This document shows, one piece after another, positions 12,448-20,344 of a stretch of 64,000 nt of DNA. The position numbers and the translations under genes are program-made. Under the pieces are notes generated by a model. It was given only the letters and a program-made list of their open reading frames with translations. It did not search any database and was not told where the DNA came from. This DNA comes from Siphonodentalium dalli (lineage: Eukaryota; Mollusca; Scaphopoda; Gadilida; Siphonodentaliidae), in the NCBI GenBank assembly GCA_032622095.1, contig CP136068.1, positions 185,895,960-185,959,959 on the forward strand, in the 5' to 3' direction. Position 1 is the stretch's first letter, and each line of letters begins with the position of its first letter.

Positions 12448-12800
12448 TTAAAGGGGTACTGGACACTAAATATTGCCATTTATTTTATGGGACCATCTCA
12501 TATTATACCCAACAAGATTTATACAGCCAACAAATGAATAAATTGAGCAATGAATGAGTGCCATATACACTCATGTGCTTTAAGAATAACTCATTTTCAT
12601 TAAAATTATCTTGTTGTTTCCATTTTTTCAAAGAGCACCTGTATGAGTGTATTTTGCAATCATCCATGGCATAAATTTATCCATATGTTGCATACATTAT
12701 GTTGGATATAATATGAGATAGTCCCATAATGATAAATCATAAAAATTAAAATGCCCAAATTTAGTGTTCATAATGACTTCATATACGCATTACCCTTTAA
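12448..12800. mobile_element. TTAA-flanked foldback MITE (type A)
   Basis: Almost the whole element is a long imperfect palindrome. The left arm reads GGACACTAAATATTG, TATGGGACCATCTCATATTA and CCCAACA. The right arm holds the complements (TGTTGG, TAATATGAGATAGTCCCATA, TTTAGTGTTC). Pairing continues inward through ATACACTCAT and ATGAGTGTAT. TTAA flanks both ends inside CTTTAAAG-like contexts. The TTAA at 12797-12800 is shared with the next element, so the two abut. There is no coding sequence. TTAA targeting is typical of piggyBac and some other superfamilies, and I do not assign one. Confidence 0.82.
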
Positions 12801-13307
12801 AGACACGGTTGGCCTTGGCGGTGGGTATCCTGTGAAAATATCTCCACCCGTCCAAAACCGCTACAAACAGAAACTACATCAAAATGTAGATAGACTTTGT
12901 CCGTATACAAATAAGAAATATCGCATAAACAGTATCTTATGGTCATATGTTTGACCATTGTTATGTAAACAAAGGCGTAAAAAGTTACTTTTCTGGTGTT
13001 TGTTTATATTATGATGGTAAACATAAAGAGCGTTCTTTGTTGGTGAATACCTGATATGGAACTAATAAAGAGCGTTTATGCCATTTGTGTGTGATTAGCC
13101 AGTAGCATTGTGCTGTCTTCTGTAACACAATCAGGCTATTGCTTAGGTAAAATATAGTAGGTCTTTATGATAACATGCTGTTTACGCGATGGTCATGGTA
13201 TATATGAACGGAACTGTATGTGTTTTACTGTTTTTTCTGTTTACGGTGTTTGGAACAAATATGAATATTTTCGACCATTAACCCTTTACCCAACAGAAGG
13301 GCCCTAT

Positions 13308-13376
13308 GCCAATGCATTCTCTTATATATGCGAGTCGACCATAGGTCGCCTCGCATATATAAGAGAATGCATTGGC
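13308..13376. repeat. 69-bp near-perfect palindrome 1
   Basis: The arms are GCCAATGCATTCTCTTATAT with ATGCGAGTCGACC, then GGTCGCCTCGCAT with the complement of the first part, around a two- to three-base centre. Only one arm position differs. It can form a hairpin or cruciform with a stem of about 33 bp. It lies inside the nested TTAA MITE. Confidence 0.93.
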
Positions 13377-13455
13377 TTAACACATTAAAAATTATAAAAT
13401 TGTTAAAGAATGTAAGAAAAAATGGTAAAAAGTGTTAAAAAAAGATATTGTTTAG

Positions 13456-13524
13456 GCCAATGCATTCTCTGATATATGCGAGGCGACATATGGTCGACTC
13501 GCATATATAAGAGAATGCATTGGC
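13456..13524. repeat. 69-bp near-perfect palindrome 2, inverted copy of palindrome 1
   Basis: It reads GCCAATGCATTCTCTGATAT then ATGCGAGGCGACAT and folds back on itself with few mismatches. Its reverse complement aligns to palindrome 1 with the same asymmetric centre (GAGTCGACC then GTCGCCTC), so the two palindromes are an inverted pair separated by 79 AT-rich bases. Confidence 0.92.
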
Positions 13525-13708
13525 ACAGGGTATAACTGTAATCATCACAATGTGGTCAATGAACCGGTTCCAATGATATCCATATTTGTATGGTTTTATT
13601 GAGACAGACCCAAGATATTTTAGGCTGTTGAAGCTTTATTTGGCCGGTTTTGGCCGGTTTGTTGGGTAAAGGGTTAAGGCCGCATGTGCCTTTAATGTTT
13701 CACTGTAA

Positions 13709-13927
13709 CTAATGTAACTTAATATGTCTGTTTTTGTTGAAGTCCTTGTCAAATATATTTATAATTTCATTGATGGATGTGTTGTCCAAATGGAGTGGAA
13801 ACATGCGTATTCTAATTAGTTTATCAAGAGTCTCATCTTTTGTCGAACCCTGATGTTTTCCCAGTAACAATTGCATTTGGCTGAAACCTCTCTCGGAAAT
13901 GGCATTAGAGCAGGCCTTTATATTGGT
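13709..13927 (-). pseudogene. hAT-type C-terminal dimerisation domain remnant
   Basis: Read on the minus strand, an open stretch of about 70 codons ends at a TAG (13709-13711). It contains KACSNAISERGFSQMQLLLG followed by an ETLDKLIRIRM segment. SERGFS, then about 20 residues, then ETLD-LIRIR is the signature of the C-terminal hAT dimerisation region, found in hAT transposases and in domesticated or hAT-derived ZNF862/ZMYM-like proteins. There is no start codon and a stop lies just upstream, so it is a fragment. The neighbouring minus-strand open frame at 13969-14169 could be part of the same decayed gene, but I cannot confirm it. It directly adjoins the type B MITE end at 13695. Confidence 0.65.
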
Positions 13928-14357
13928 CTAATTTGGGATATCGGACATGGCGTGCCGACCATGGTTCGTCACGTCGTGAGAAATGTTTTAAATCTAAACC
14001 CGTGAAATGCAATATCTTGCATGGCTTCTAACAGGACATATATCTCGCAATGAAATATATTTCCATTCTGTACTAGTTTAATTGAAGTTTTATTACATTT
14101 CTGAAAAAATTTCATCACTTTAATAAATCCTGCCCTTTTAAATAGATTTGACATATGATATATATCCAATTTTAGATTGTGTATTTGTATAAAAAAAAAA
14201 AAAAAAAAAAAAATTTCTTCAATTTTTTAATTTGGGGACATCTCTTTAATTTGGGGACATCGTTAAACGCCGTGAATTTGGGGTAATTTAAAGGCCTGAC
14301 ATATACATCACAATATTCACCATTTTGGAACTTCAATCTGAGTCTATATCTCCCAAG
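13928..14357. other. AT-rich sequence with a 23-base poly-A run
   Basis: It contains a homopolymer of 23 A at 14191-14213, followed by a short direct repeat of TTTAATTTGGGGACATC (two copies around 14227-14261). A poly-A run beside a SINE suggests retroposition debris, but it lies upstream of the tRNA-like head rather than at a 3' tail, so the link is uncertain. The open frame at 13969-14169 (minus, 66 codons) is unassigned. Confidence 0.45.
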
Positions 14358-14432
14358 GAGGAGCGGATAGCTCAGTTGGTTTGTGGGCCGACCTCTGAGC
14401 TACACCTTCGACACGGTCGAGGGTTCAAATCC
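14358..14432 (+). promoter_or_regulatory. Pol III internal promoter (boxes A and B) of the SINE
   Basis: Box A (TAGCTCAGTTGG) and box B (GGTTCAAATCC) match the eukaryotic tRNA consensus blocks. The surrounding sequence does not complete a clean cloverleaf acceptor stem, so I call it a SINE head and not a functional tRNA gene. Confidence 0.75.
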
Positions 14433-14835
14433 GACAAAATATCGGTCGGACTTTGTGTCGCCATCTGCATTCCCAGTACCATGGGCATCACAAATCAATC
14501 ATCGATGCCACGATCAGTGATCTGAGAAAGATTCCAGAAGCCAAAGAGTCTCAGACAAAATTTGAAAAAAATGCGTACTGGACTAACTTCGTACCTCTGC
14601 TGAGTCTGCTCCTCTCGTAATGTCATGACCAGGGATGACACTACACTTGGCACACCGTCGGATCGGGAGCCGACGCTAATGGCTGTCCCGTGTGCAACAA
14701 TGTGCGCACGTTAAAGATCCCTACCGTGGCGAAGAAGTCACGGGTTCGGCAAAAAAACTTCCTGGAAAAATTATGGATCTACTCGATCCCGTCCTGTAAA
14801 AGCCAGCCTTGGTCACTAGGACGTAACAACTACAG
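14358..14835 (+). mobile_element. tRNA-derived SINE
   Basis: The 5' part is tRNA-like and carries both internal RNA polymerase III promoter boxes: box A TAGCTCAGTTGG at 14368-14379 and box B GGTTCAAATCC at 14422-14432, 42 bases apart. A non-tRNA body follows, including GTGCGCACGTTAAAGATCCC near 14701-14721, a motif I associate from memory with conserved central domains of metazoan SINEs. The 3' boundary is set where foldback-family sequence begins (AGATGAGGCCATGCAGAATG). No simple 3' tail is visible, so the copy may be truncated by that junction. The 66-codon open frame across it is not a gene. Confidence 0.75.
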
Positions 14836-14855
14836 AAGGCAGATGAGGCCATGCA

Positions 14856-15235
14856 GAATGATGTCCCCAGAGGGTGTATTTGGTGATGCTAGCCCACTCT
14901 GCGGGATAGACATACTAAACTCAGGCATGAATGAGGTCCCCAGAGAGTGTATTTGGTGATGCTAACCCTCTCTGCGGATATACATGTACATACTAAACTC
15001 AGGCATGAATGAGGTCCACAGAGGGTGTATTTGGTGATGCTAGCCCTCTCTGCGGGATAGACATACTAAATTCAGGCATGAATGACGTCCCCAGAGGGTG
15101 TATTTGGTGATGCTAGCCCTCTCTGCGGGATAGACATACTAAACTCAGGCATGAATGACGTCCCCAGAGGGTGTATTTGGTGATGCTAGCCCTCTCTGCG
15201 GGATAGATTATTAGACATACTAAACTCAGGCATGC
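14856..15235 (+). repeat. 73-bp tandem array, five units
   Basis: Units start with GAATGA at 14856, 14929, 15007, 15080 and 15153 (spacings 73, 78, 73 and 73). Each reads through the foldback arm (GTCCCCAGAGGGTGTATTTG, GTGATGCTAGCCC) and on to ATACTAAACTCAGGCAT. The second unit has a five-base expansion and the last an eight- to nine-base expansion around GATAGA. The unit is an amplified piece of the host foldback element. Confidence 0.93.
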
Positions 15236-15493
15236 ACGTTAGTTTATAGATGGCTGACAAAATTAATTACTAACTACTATGCGGGGTAGCATCACTAAAT
15301 TCACCCTCTGGGGACCTCATTCTGCAAATGACAGACACCCTATTTCAAGGCTTGACTAGTATTTGAGACTTTGGTGCTTTGGCCGTTTCAGCATAACTGA
15401 TAAGCAAACATCCATTTCTATGGGTCATTTATTTACATGTAGGGCTTGTACTGGATGTTACTGTTTCATACCAGTTGATGATTACATGCGTTT

Positions 15494-15527
15494 TAACCAC
15501 ACAATCCTCTGATTGTCTTGTGGTTTA
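15494..15527. repeat. Short hairpin
   Basis: AACCACACAATC and GATTGTCTTGTGGTT can pair around CTCT with a small bulge. It lies just upstream of the TTAA MITE and has no assigned role. Confidence 0.45.
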
Positions 15528-15537
15528 TAACCTGCCT

Positions 15538-16051
15538 TTAAAGATACGGGCGGCGTTGGCGGTGACTATGCTGTTAAAATATACACCTCTGTAAAAAACC
15601 GCCATAAACAGAAAGAATAGTAAAATTTTAGACAGACCTTGTTATATACCAATCAGAAATATGGCATAAACAGTATGTTATTGTCAATTTTTTCCCCTTT
15701 GTTATGTAAACAAAAGCAAAAAACGTTACGTCACCTGGCTTTTGTTTATATCCGGATATGGTAAACATAAAGAGCGTTATTTGTTACTGATTTCCTGATA
15801 TGGAAATAATAAAGGGCGTTTATATCATTTTTGTGTGATTAACCAATAGAATTCCGCTGTGTTATGTAAACAGAAGCACAACTTCTGTAACACGAGCAAG
15901 CTTTTGTTTACGTACACCATCATACGTCTTGACGACAATATAGTATTTACATGCTGATTATGTTTGGCATATGAACAAAACTGTATATATTTTAATATTC
16001 CTTCTGAACAAATATGAATATTTCTGCAAAGAACGCCGCCCGTGCCTTTAA
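15538..16051. mobile_element. TTAA-flanked MITE (type B), copy 2, intact
   Basis: It begins TTAAAGATACGGGCGGCGTT and ends AACGCCGCCCGTGCCTTTAA, giving terminal inverted repeats of about 18 bp with TTAA at both ends (514 bp total). The interior contains several TTTGTTTA and TAAACAAA motifs in both orientations and no ORF. It is homologous along its length to the split copy at 12797-13695. It interrupts the foldback element at 14836-16406 and therefore inserted later. Confidence 0.9.
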
Positions 16052-16406
16052 AGAGCCACCCCGATTCAATGAGTCATTTACTTAGAGCAGCACAGTACTA
16101 TTTGAGACTTTTGTCCTTTTCAGCATAACTGGGGTGCCATCCCATTTCGACTAGTCATTTACTTACATGTACATGTAGGGCAGCACAGTATGTTATAAGT
16201 TTTGTTAAGTAAGATTGTTGTAAATTCTTGTGCACAGTGGACTAGCATCACCAAATTCACCCTCTGGGAACCTCATTCTGCTTAGGCCTCAACTGTTATG
16301 GGAAACCTAGGATCAGATTGAACTTTGAAGTACCCCAGTTGAAGTTGGTGATGTTCGCCCATTAGTCACCTCGATTATGCATTTTATCTTCTGCAAATTA
16401 GGGGAT

Positions 16407-16693
16407 ACAGAAACTGAATGGAAGGGAAAAAGTAACTAAAACAATGTTAAAGTCAAATTACGGACTTGTTCGGGGGCTTGAAATTGTTATGAGTTAATAG
16501 TATTCGGGTGCTACTCCAACTGGATGAATGTAGCATTCTACTAAAATTGACGAAAACTTTAAGCGAATCGACCATACCACTCCACAAAAAATCATCGTCT
16601 GAACTACTAGTATGCTTAATTGTAAATATTTATTCTCGATTTGGGACGCAACTATTGTCGACAAACTAACGAAAACAATTTCACCATTTAGAG
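16407..16693. other. Unassigned sequence before hAT element
   Basis: About 290 bases between the foldback terminus and the hAT target duplication. No gene, RNA or repeat is recognised. Confidence 0.4.
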
Positions 16694-17443
16694 TAGGGCC
16701 CTGCAAATCGGGGATTTCATTTCGAATCGAATCACGAGACTGATTCGCGAATCGAATCTCGAATCGAATCTACACCTTTCGCGGACATCAAAATTTAGCA
16801 TGATTGTACTGGAGAAAAGTTGAACGAACACCATTAGATTTGTGTAATTCATAAACAACTCGACGTGTGTATTATTTTCATTTCTTCTGTGTAAGAAATT
16901 AAGAATATAATGTACTATTTAAGTCTATTTTAGTCATTTACATGGCTCGGGTTCAAACATCGGCATTAACCATCGTGCAAAATAGTAATACTTTTCAATC
17001 AAAAAATCAACAACGTTACAATTATGTCACGAGCTATCGATTGTACCCCAGTGTTGATTAATGAGGCGTAACTCTATATAAATTCGTTAGTGCAAATAAC
17101 ATGATTGTCACGTAGAGTTCTGTCCCATTGACGGCTTGTATCTGATTTGCCGCGAACACAGTAACTTTTGCTGGATTTTTTACCGAAAATGAGCTTTTCT
17201 GACAACATACTAGTACTCAGATAAAGGTACATGTACCATGCATCATGCATGATGCATGGCTGTCAATCAACTATCCTGAAATCCAAAAACATGTGGGTGT
17301 TGGAAATTGGAATAAAATTAGGAAATGCACTTTATTAATAAATCGAAAAACAAACAAAAGCCTCTCCGAATTTCCAGAATGAATGTTCATTTGCCATTTT
17401 GGGCAATTTGAAAATTTAAATAAAATGTCTCAAGTCCCTGAAA

Positions 17444-17795
17444 GGTACCGCTATTCTCAAAGTAATTGACCAGAAAAACAGGGTGATACCCCGGTCATGA
17501 CCGCGGTGATACCGGTAATAAACGGTAGCGGTATCAAGACGGTCATGGCGGTGGAGTTACGGTATTGGGCGATAATGATACCGCAGTCTTTTAGCGGGCA
17601 CCGCATTAATTTTGTTGAATACCGCGGTGATTTTCATGGAACTCTTTGAGGGGAGGTATTTACTCACACATACTTGTTCGCATTAACAAGCGGTATCAGT
17701 ACCGCGGTATTGGAGGATACCGCGGTATAGTACCGCCATATTAACGGGGTGACACCACGTTATTGGTGGTCAATTACTTTAAGTATAGCGGTAAC
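17444..17795. mobile_element. MITE nested in the hAT element
   Basis: The left end GGTACCGCTATTCTCAAAGT with AATTGACCA is matched, inverted, by TGGTCAATTACTTTAAGTAT then AGCGGTAAC. The interior is unusually rich in ACCGCGGT and GGTATACCG-like blocks that can pair with each other (for example TACCGCGGTA). It lies between the hAT left end and the end of the transposase and encodes nothing. The target duplication is not clear. Confidence 0.75.
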
Positions 17796-17865
17796 TTGAG
17801 AACACATTGTCATTTTTGCCACACACAATACCACAGTCAGACAAATAATTGTTCATCCCGGGAAC

Positions 17866-18372
17866 TCATCGACGATGGAGTATAAGATCCGCGTTATTCC
17901 TCGCCCATATGAGTGTTTCCGTGTTGTATCGTGACATGCTATGTCGTTGGTCACTAATAAGGTTGCTTCCCGTAGAATTGACCCTCTCGGACGAACAGTT
18001 TGTAGCCTGAATGGATAAAATATCCTTCGCTGCTTCTGCAAGGAGAGGGTGTGATTCGGCGTGGAGCTTCCAGAATTTCAGTGGAATTTCAGATCTTGGA
18101 AGTAACGACATACGCTGGTAAGATTCCATCTCAGAATCCACTTGAGCGGGTAGTGAAGTCGCCTCTTCGCCCGTTTGACTCTGCTCTGTATGCCTATCCT
18201 TTACTTCCTGAAACATCGTATCCAACAAACACTTTCGTTGACCAGCATTATCTCGCGTATTATCAACTCCAGTGGTGTTTTCTCGCTGTGAGCTCTGGGT
18301 CGGATTTTTTGACTTCGCACCGTCATCCACATGACCATGATATCGCAGATACTTCGCAATAAAATCCTTCAC
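17866..18372 (-). CDS. hAT transposase C-terminal fragment (dimerisation domain)
   Basis: This 168-codon frame begins within the conserved LDPRFKG...VKDFIAKYL region; homology extends upstream in the same frame to about 18435. Its second half has LLPRSEIPLKFWKLHAES, HPLLAEAAKDILSIQATN, SSERVNSTGSNLISDQRHSM and a final ETLIWARNN, the classic hAT C-terminal dimerisation signature. The usual SERVFS reads SERVNS. A Glu/Gln/Ser-rich linker separates the two conserved parts. Confidence 0.9.
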   Translation of the reverse strand: MKDFIAKYLRYHGHVDDGAKSKNPTQSSQRENTTGVDNTRDNAGQRKCLLDTMFQEVKDRHTEQSQTGEEATSLPAQVDSEMESYQRMSLLPRSEIPLKFWKLHAESHPLLAEAAKDILSIQATNCSSERVNSTGSNLISDQRHSMSRYNTETLIWARNNADLILHRR

Positions 18373-18422
18373 TGCCCCAATGCTCGTGACTCCTTTAAAA
18401 CGAGGATCCAGGAAGTTTCCAG

Positions 18423-19352
18423 CTAGCAGATGAGGCCGTGTTTACGTGTTAGGTCAAATCGTGATTCAAGTTCGGACAATAGTTTGTCTCTGAACGTTTT
18501 AACACCTGCTGCAGGTTCAAGACTCAACTCCTGCTTCAAGGCATGGATACAGGTCGGCATTATTGATACTGTGACGATCTTGTCGGCGCTCAATATGGAA
18601 GTGGCCTCGGCCGTTGGTTTCAAAATGGGGAGAATTGCTTTCAAAACGTTGTTTAATGGTTTTGTCAAAGCTGGTGGTGGAGCGGTAGCACAAGTTTTTC
18701 TGGCTTGGCATTCCACGAGTGCCAAGGATATCGCTACTTGATTTCTCTCAAACCATTCCATAATAATAAATGTACTATTAAATCTGGTTGACACATCAAG
18801 TGGTGGATCAGACTCCTTGAAATTTTTCGTTTCACAACTTTCATTATGGGCTGGGTCTGAAGTTTGCGCCTGATGCTTATGTAATGCAGCCAGTCCGACG
18901 GTTGAGGCATTCAAAAATCCAGAAATCTTGTGTACCGCCTTTATAAGGTTATTTATAGCTGGTTGTGCATTCAGCGCTGCATTAATGGCCAGCTGTAGTT
19001 TGTGGGCAGCGCAACCCATCCAGGAAATTCCCAGCTGACGTGCTGTGCATGGCATCACATTCGTTGTGTCCGTGGTGGCGAACATGACCCTACCGGTACT
19101 TAAATCCAACCCATATTTAACAAACTGAGCTCTGATCAGTTTCTCTGTAGCATTTGCTGTGTGATCGGCTTCATTGTCCTCTAAATTTATCACGGACAAA
19201 CATCTTGTGACAAACTTCCATTCAACGCTTACATAATGGGTGGTCAGCACAAGATAATTACTGTTGTTGTCGGACTTCCAGTGATCGAAAGTGACTGAAA
19301 CTTTGGATTTCCCGATATCAGTTTTCAAATAGGCCTTCAAACTACCCTCCAT
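18423..19352 (-). CDS. hAT transposase catalytic-core fragment
   Basis: This 309-codon frame carries the RNase-H-like core of a hAT transposase. VTFDHW supplies the first catalytic Asp (Asp23), and TTDTTNVM the second (Asp95), where the family usually has TDNAxNM. A CxxH pair follows (Cys114, His117). The family's DVxTRWNST motif is present as LDVSTRFNST with Trp replaced by Phe. The frame's Met is internal: homologous residues (FVVVDGRPLESVAG) continue upstream in another frame to about 19510. It ends at a premature stop caused by a frameshift before LDPRFKG. Confidence 0.88.
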   Translation of the reverse strand: MEGSLKAYLKTDIGKSKVSVTFDHWKSDNNSNYLVLTTHYVSVEWKFVTRCLSVINLEDNEADHTANATEKLIRAQFVKYGLDLSTGRVMFATTDTTNVMPCTARQLGISWMGCAAHKLQLAINAALNAQPAINNLIKAVHKISGFLNASTVGLAALHKHQAQTSDPAHNESCETKNFKESDPPLDVSTRFNSTFIIMEWFERNQVAISLALVECQARKTCATAPPPALTKPLNNVLKAILPILKPTAEATSILSADKIVTVSIMPTCIHALKQELSLEPAAGVKTFRDKLLSELESRFDLTRKHGLIC

Positions 19353-19604
19353 TGACTCTCTCAGGTCATTTACTTTTCTTGGTAGCGTTGTGGGGTGGGT
19401 GGGTCATAACTTCCTCCAGTGAGCACATCACACATTTTTTTGAACCCCTCGCCGGCCACAGACTCCAAAGGTCTCCCATCAACGACAACAAATGTTAGAA
19501 GGGCTGCATCAAACTTTTTTTGTGTCTGGCATAATTATGCGTTTGGGGACGAAATGTTGGCCCATCGTGGACTGTTTCTTGGGTGCAGAATCATGATCAC
19601 CTAC

Positions 19605-19805
19605 CTACAAATTTTCTGGAAGTTCAACTTTCGGCTTTTTTGAATTTTCCGTCTGTATCGTTCTCTCGAACAAAGTGGGGTGCTTCCGCTGGACATGCAG
19701 CCTAAGGTGTGTTGTTGTACCTGTGGGTTGAACAGACAAAAGCGTGGGGCAGTGCTTTATATACACGCATATTTGTTCTCGCCTTTTAATAAATTGAACA
19801 GGCAA
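19605..19805 (-). CDS. hAT transposase N-terminal fragment (BED-type zinc finger)
   Basis: This 66-residue open frame contains TGTTTHLRLHVQRKHP (residues 28-43), the C-terminal half of a BED finger, with His37 and His42 as the expected Hx4H ligands. The cysteine pair is unusual (Cys13 and Cys19; BED fingers normally have Cx2C), which suggests decay or a small indel. BED fingers of hAT transposases bind the subterminal repeats. A splice-donor-like GTAGGT overlaps the stop, so this could be a first exon. Confidence 0.7.
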   Translation of the reverse strand: MPVQFIKRREQICVYIKHCPTLLSVQPTGTTTHLRLHVQRKHPTLFERTIQTENSKKPKVELPENL

Positions 19806-20159
19806 CGAAACTCAGCCATTTTGGTTTTGTATTATTTTGTAAACACGCGCCTCAGGAATTCCCAATTACGTCACTTCAATAGTCATTACGACATTACCTA
19901 CCTTGGTTCTATTTATAGATTATTGGTCGACGCGGCGATCCGTTTGATCTCGATGTCTCGAGCCGCACGATTATTTCTTTGTTTATAGGGCATAACAATT
20001 GGGTTGTTTTCATCGGGTTATGACAGTTGATTGCCTATATATGATGTCTGATCATGAATGATTCGAAAATACTCGAATCGGACAGTCGAATCGAATCGTA
20101 TCGAATCAGGACGACCGATTCGCGAATCAAATCGAATCTCGAAGCTTCGCAGGGGCCTA

Positions 20160-20344
20160 ATTGAGAGACACTTAATTTAATTAGTATACAAGAATGTCGG
20201 TGTGTGTTGTCAATTTGGATATAATATTTGTAAAAATAACTACTCTGAGCAAGATTGTTCTCCATTTCTATTTTACACACCATATAGCTTAATGTTTAAT
20301 ATCACTTTAAATATTTGAGATATAGATACTTGCCAGAAGATATG
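20160..20344. other. Unassigned sequence between hAT and foldback copy
   Basis: AT-rich DNA starting with the right copy of the hAT target duplication (ATTGAGAG). No other feature is recognised. Confidence 0.45.

Larger units (their letters stand above)
13278..13677. mobile_element. Nested TTAA MITE (type C) with perfect 17-bp inverted ends
   Basis: It starts TTAACCCTTTACCCAAC and ends with the exact complement GTTGGGTAAAGGGTTAA, so the ends match over 17 bases including the TTAA. It is inserted inside the type B element. The interior carries two 69-bp palindromes in mutually inverted orientation and, near the right end, a tandem TTGGCCGGTTTTGGCCGGTT. No ORF encodes a transposase. This is the youngest-looking member of the TTAA cluster because its ends are perfect. 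Confidence 0.9.
12797..13695. mobile_element. TTAA-flanked MITE (type B), copy 1, split by an insertion
   Basis: The left part matches the copy at 15538-16051 throughout (AGACACGGTTGGCC, AAATATCGCATAAACAGTAT, GTAAACATAAAGAGCGTT, AACAAATATGAATATTT). After AATATTTTCGACCA it is interrupted by a 400-bp TTAA element (13278-13677). It resumes with GGCCGCATGTGCC TTTAA, the degenerate counterpart of the GCCGCCCGTGCCTTTAA end of copy 2. Removing the insert gives about 500 bp, similar to the 514 bp of copy 2. Confidence 0.85.
14836..16406. mobile_element. Foldback element, best-preserved copy, with internal array and MITE
   Basis: The 5' arm is GAGGTCCCCAGAGGGTGTAT with TTGGTGATGCTAGCCC. The inverted arm is GCGGGGTAGCATCACTAAAT with TCACCCTCTGGGGACCTC (about 15280-15322). 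A further arm-like copy lies at about 16240-16281. The right terminus (CACCTCGATTATGCATTTTA to about 16406) is the inverse of the family left end at 5755. The element carries a 73-bp tandem array on its 5' side and a type B MITE at 15538-16051. A duplicated segment (TATTTGAGACTTTGGTG with GTTTCAGCATAACT, near 15359 and 16107) lies on both sides of that MITE. There is no transposase, so the element is non-autonomous. Confidence 0.78.
17866..19805 (-). pseudogene. hAT (Ac-like/BED) transposase, frameshifted
   Basis: Three collinear minus-strand pieces form one transposase: a BED-finger region (19805-19605), the catalytic core (about 19510-18423) and the dimerisation domain (18422-17866). At least two frame changes break it. 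One is in the C-rich stretch near 19390-19400, where the frame encoding VVVDGRPLESVAGEGF switches before RKVNDLRESMEG. The other is near 18430-18440, between FDLTRKHG and the LLAGNFLDPRFKG frame. Between the BED piece and the core, about 100 bases contain GTAGGTAGG and TGCCAG, which could be an intron, but the phases do not join cleanly. The protein cannot be made as a whole from this copy. Confidence 0.9.
16694..20159 (-). mobile_element. hAT DNA transposon, 3466 bp, disabled
   Basis: The left end is TAGGGCCCTGCAAATCG and the right end, read inward on the opposite strand, is TAGGCCCCTGCGAAGCTTCG. These are typical short imperfect hAT termini. The 8-bp flanks ATTTAGAG (16686-16693) and ATTGAGAG (20160-20167) match at 7 of 8 positions, as expected for hAT target duplication. 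Multiple CGAATCGAATC motifs cluster just inside both ends, as transposase-binding subterminal repeats do. A minus-strand transposase occupies 17866-19805 but is frameshifted. A smaller MITE is nested at 17444-17795. A perfect 24-base palindrome (CCATGCATCATG and its complement) lies at 17236-17259. Confidence 0.93.

Noticed and set aside
14368-14432. A functional tRNA gene
   Set aside because: Boxes A and B are good, but the flanks do not form a convincing acceptor stem and a SINE body follows.
17853-18741. Plus-strand and alternate minus-strand frames over the transposase (for example 18051-18362, 18430-18741, 18517-18711)
   Set aside because: They are shadows of the minus-strand hAT transposase, which has clear family motifs.
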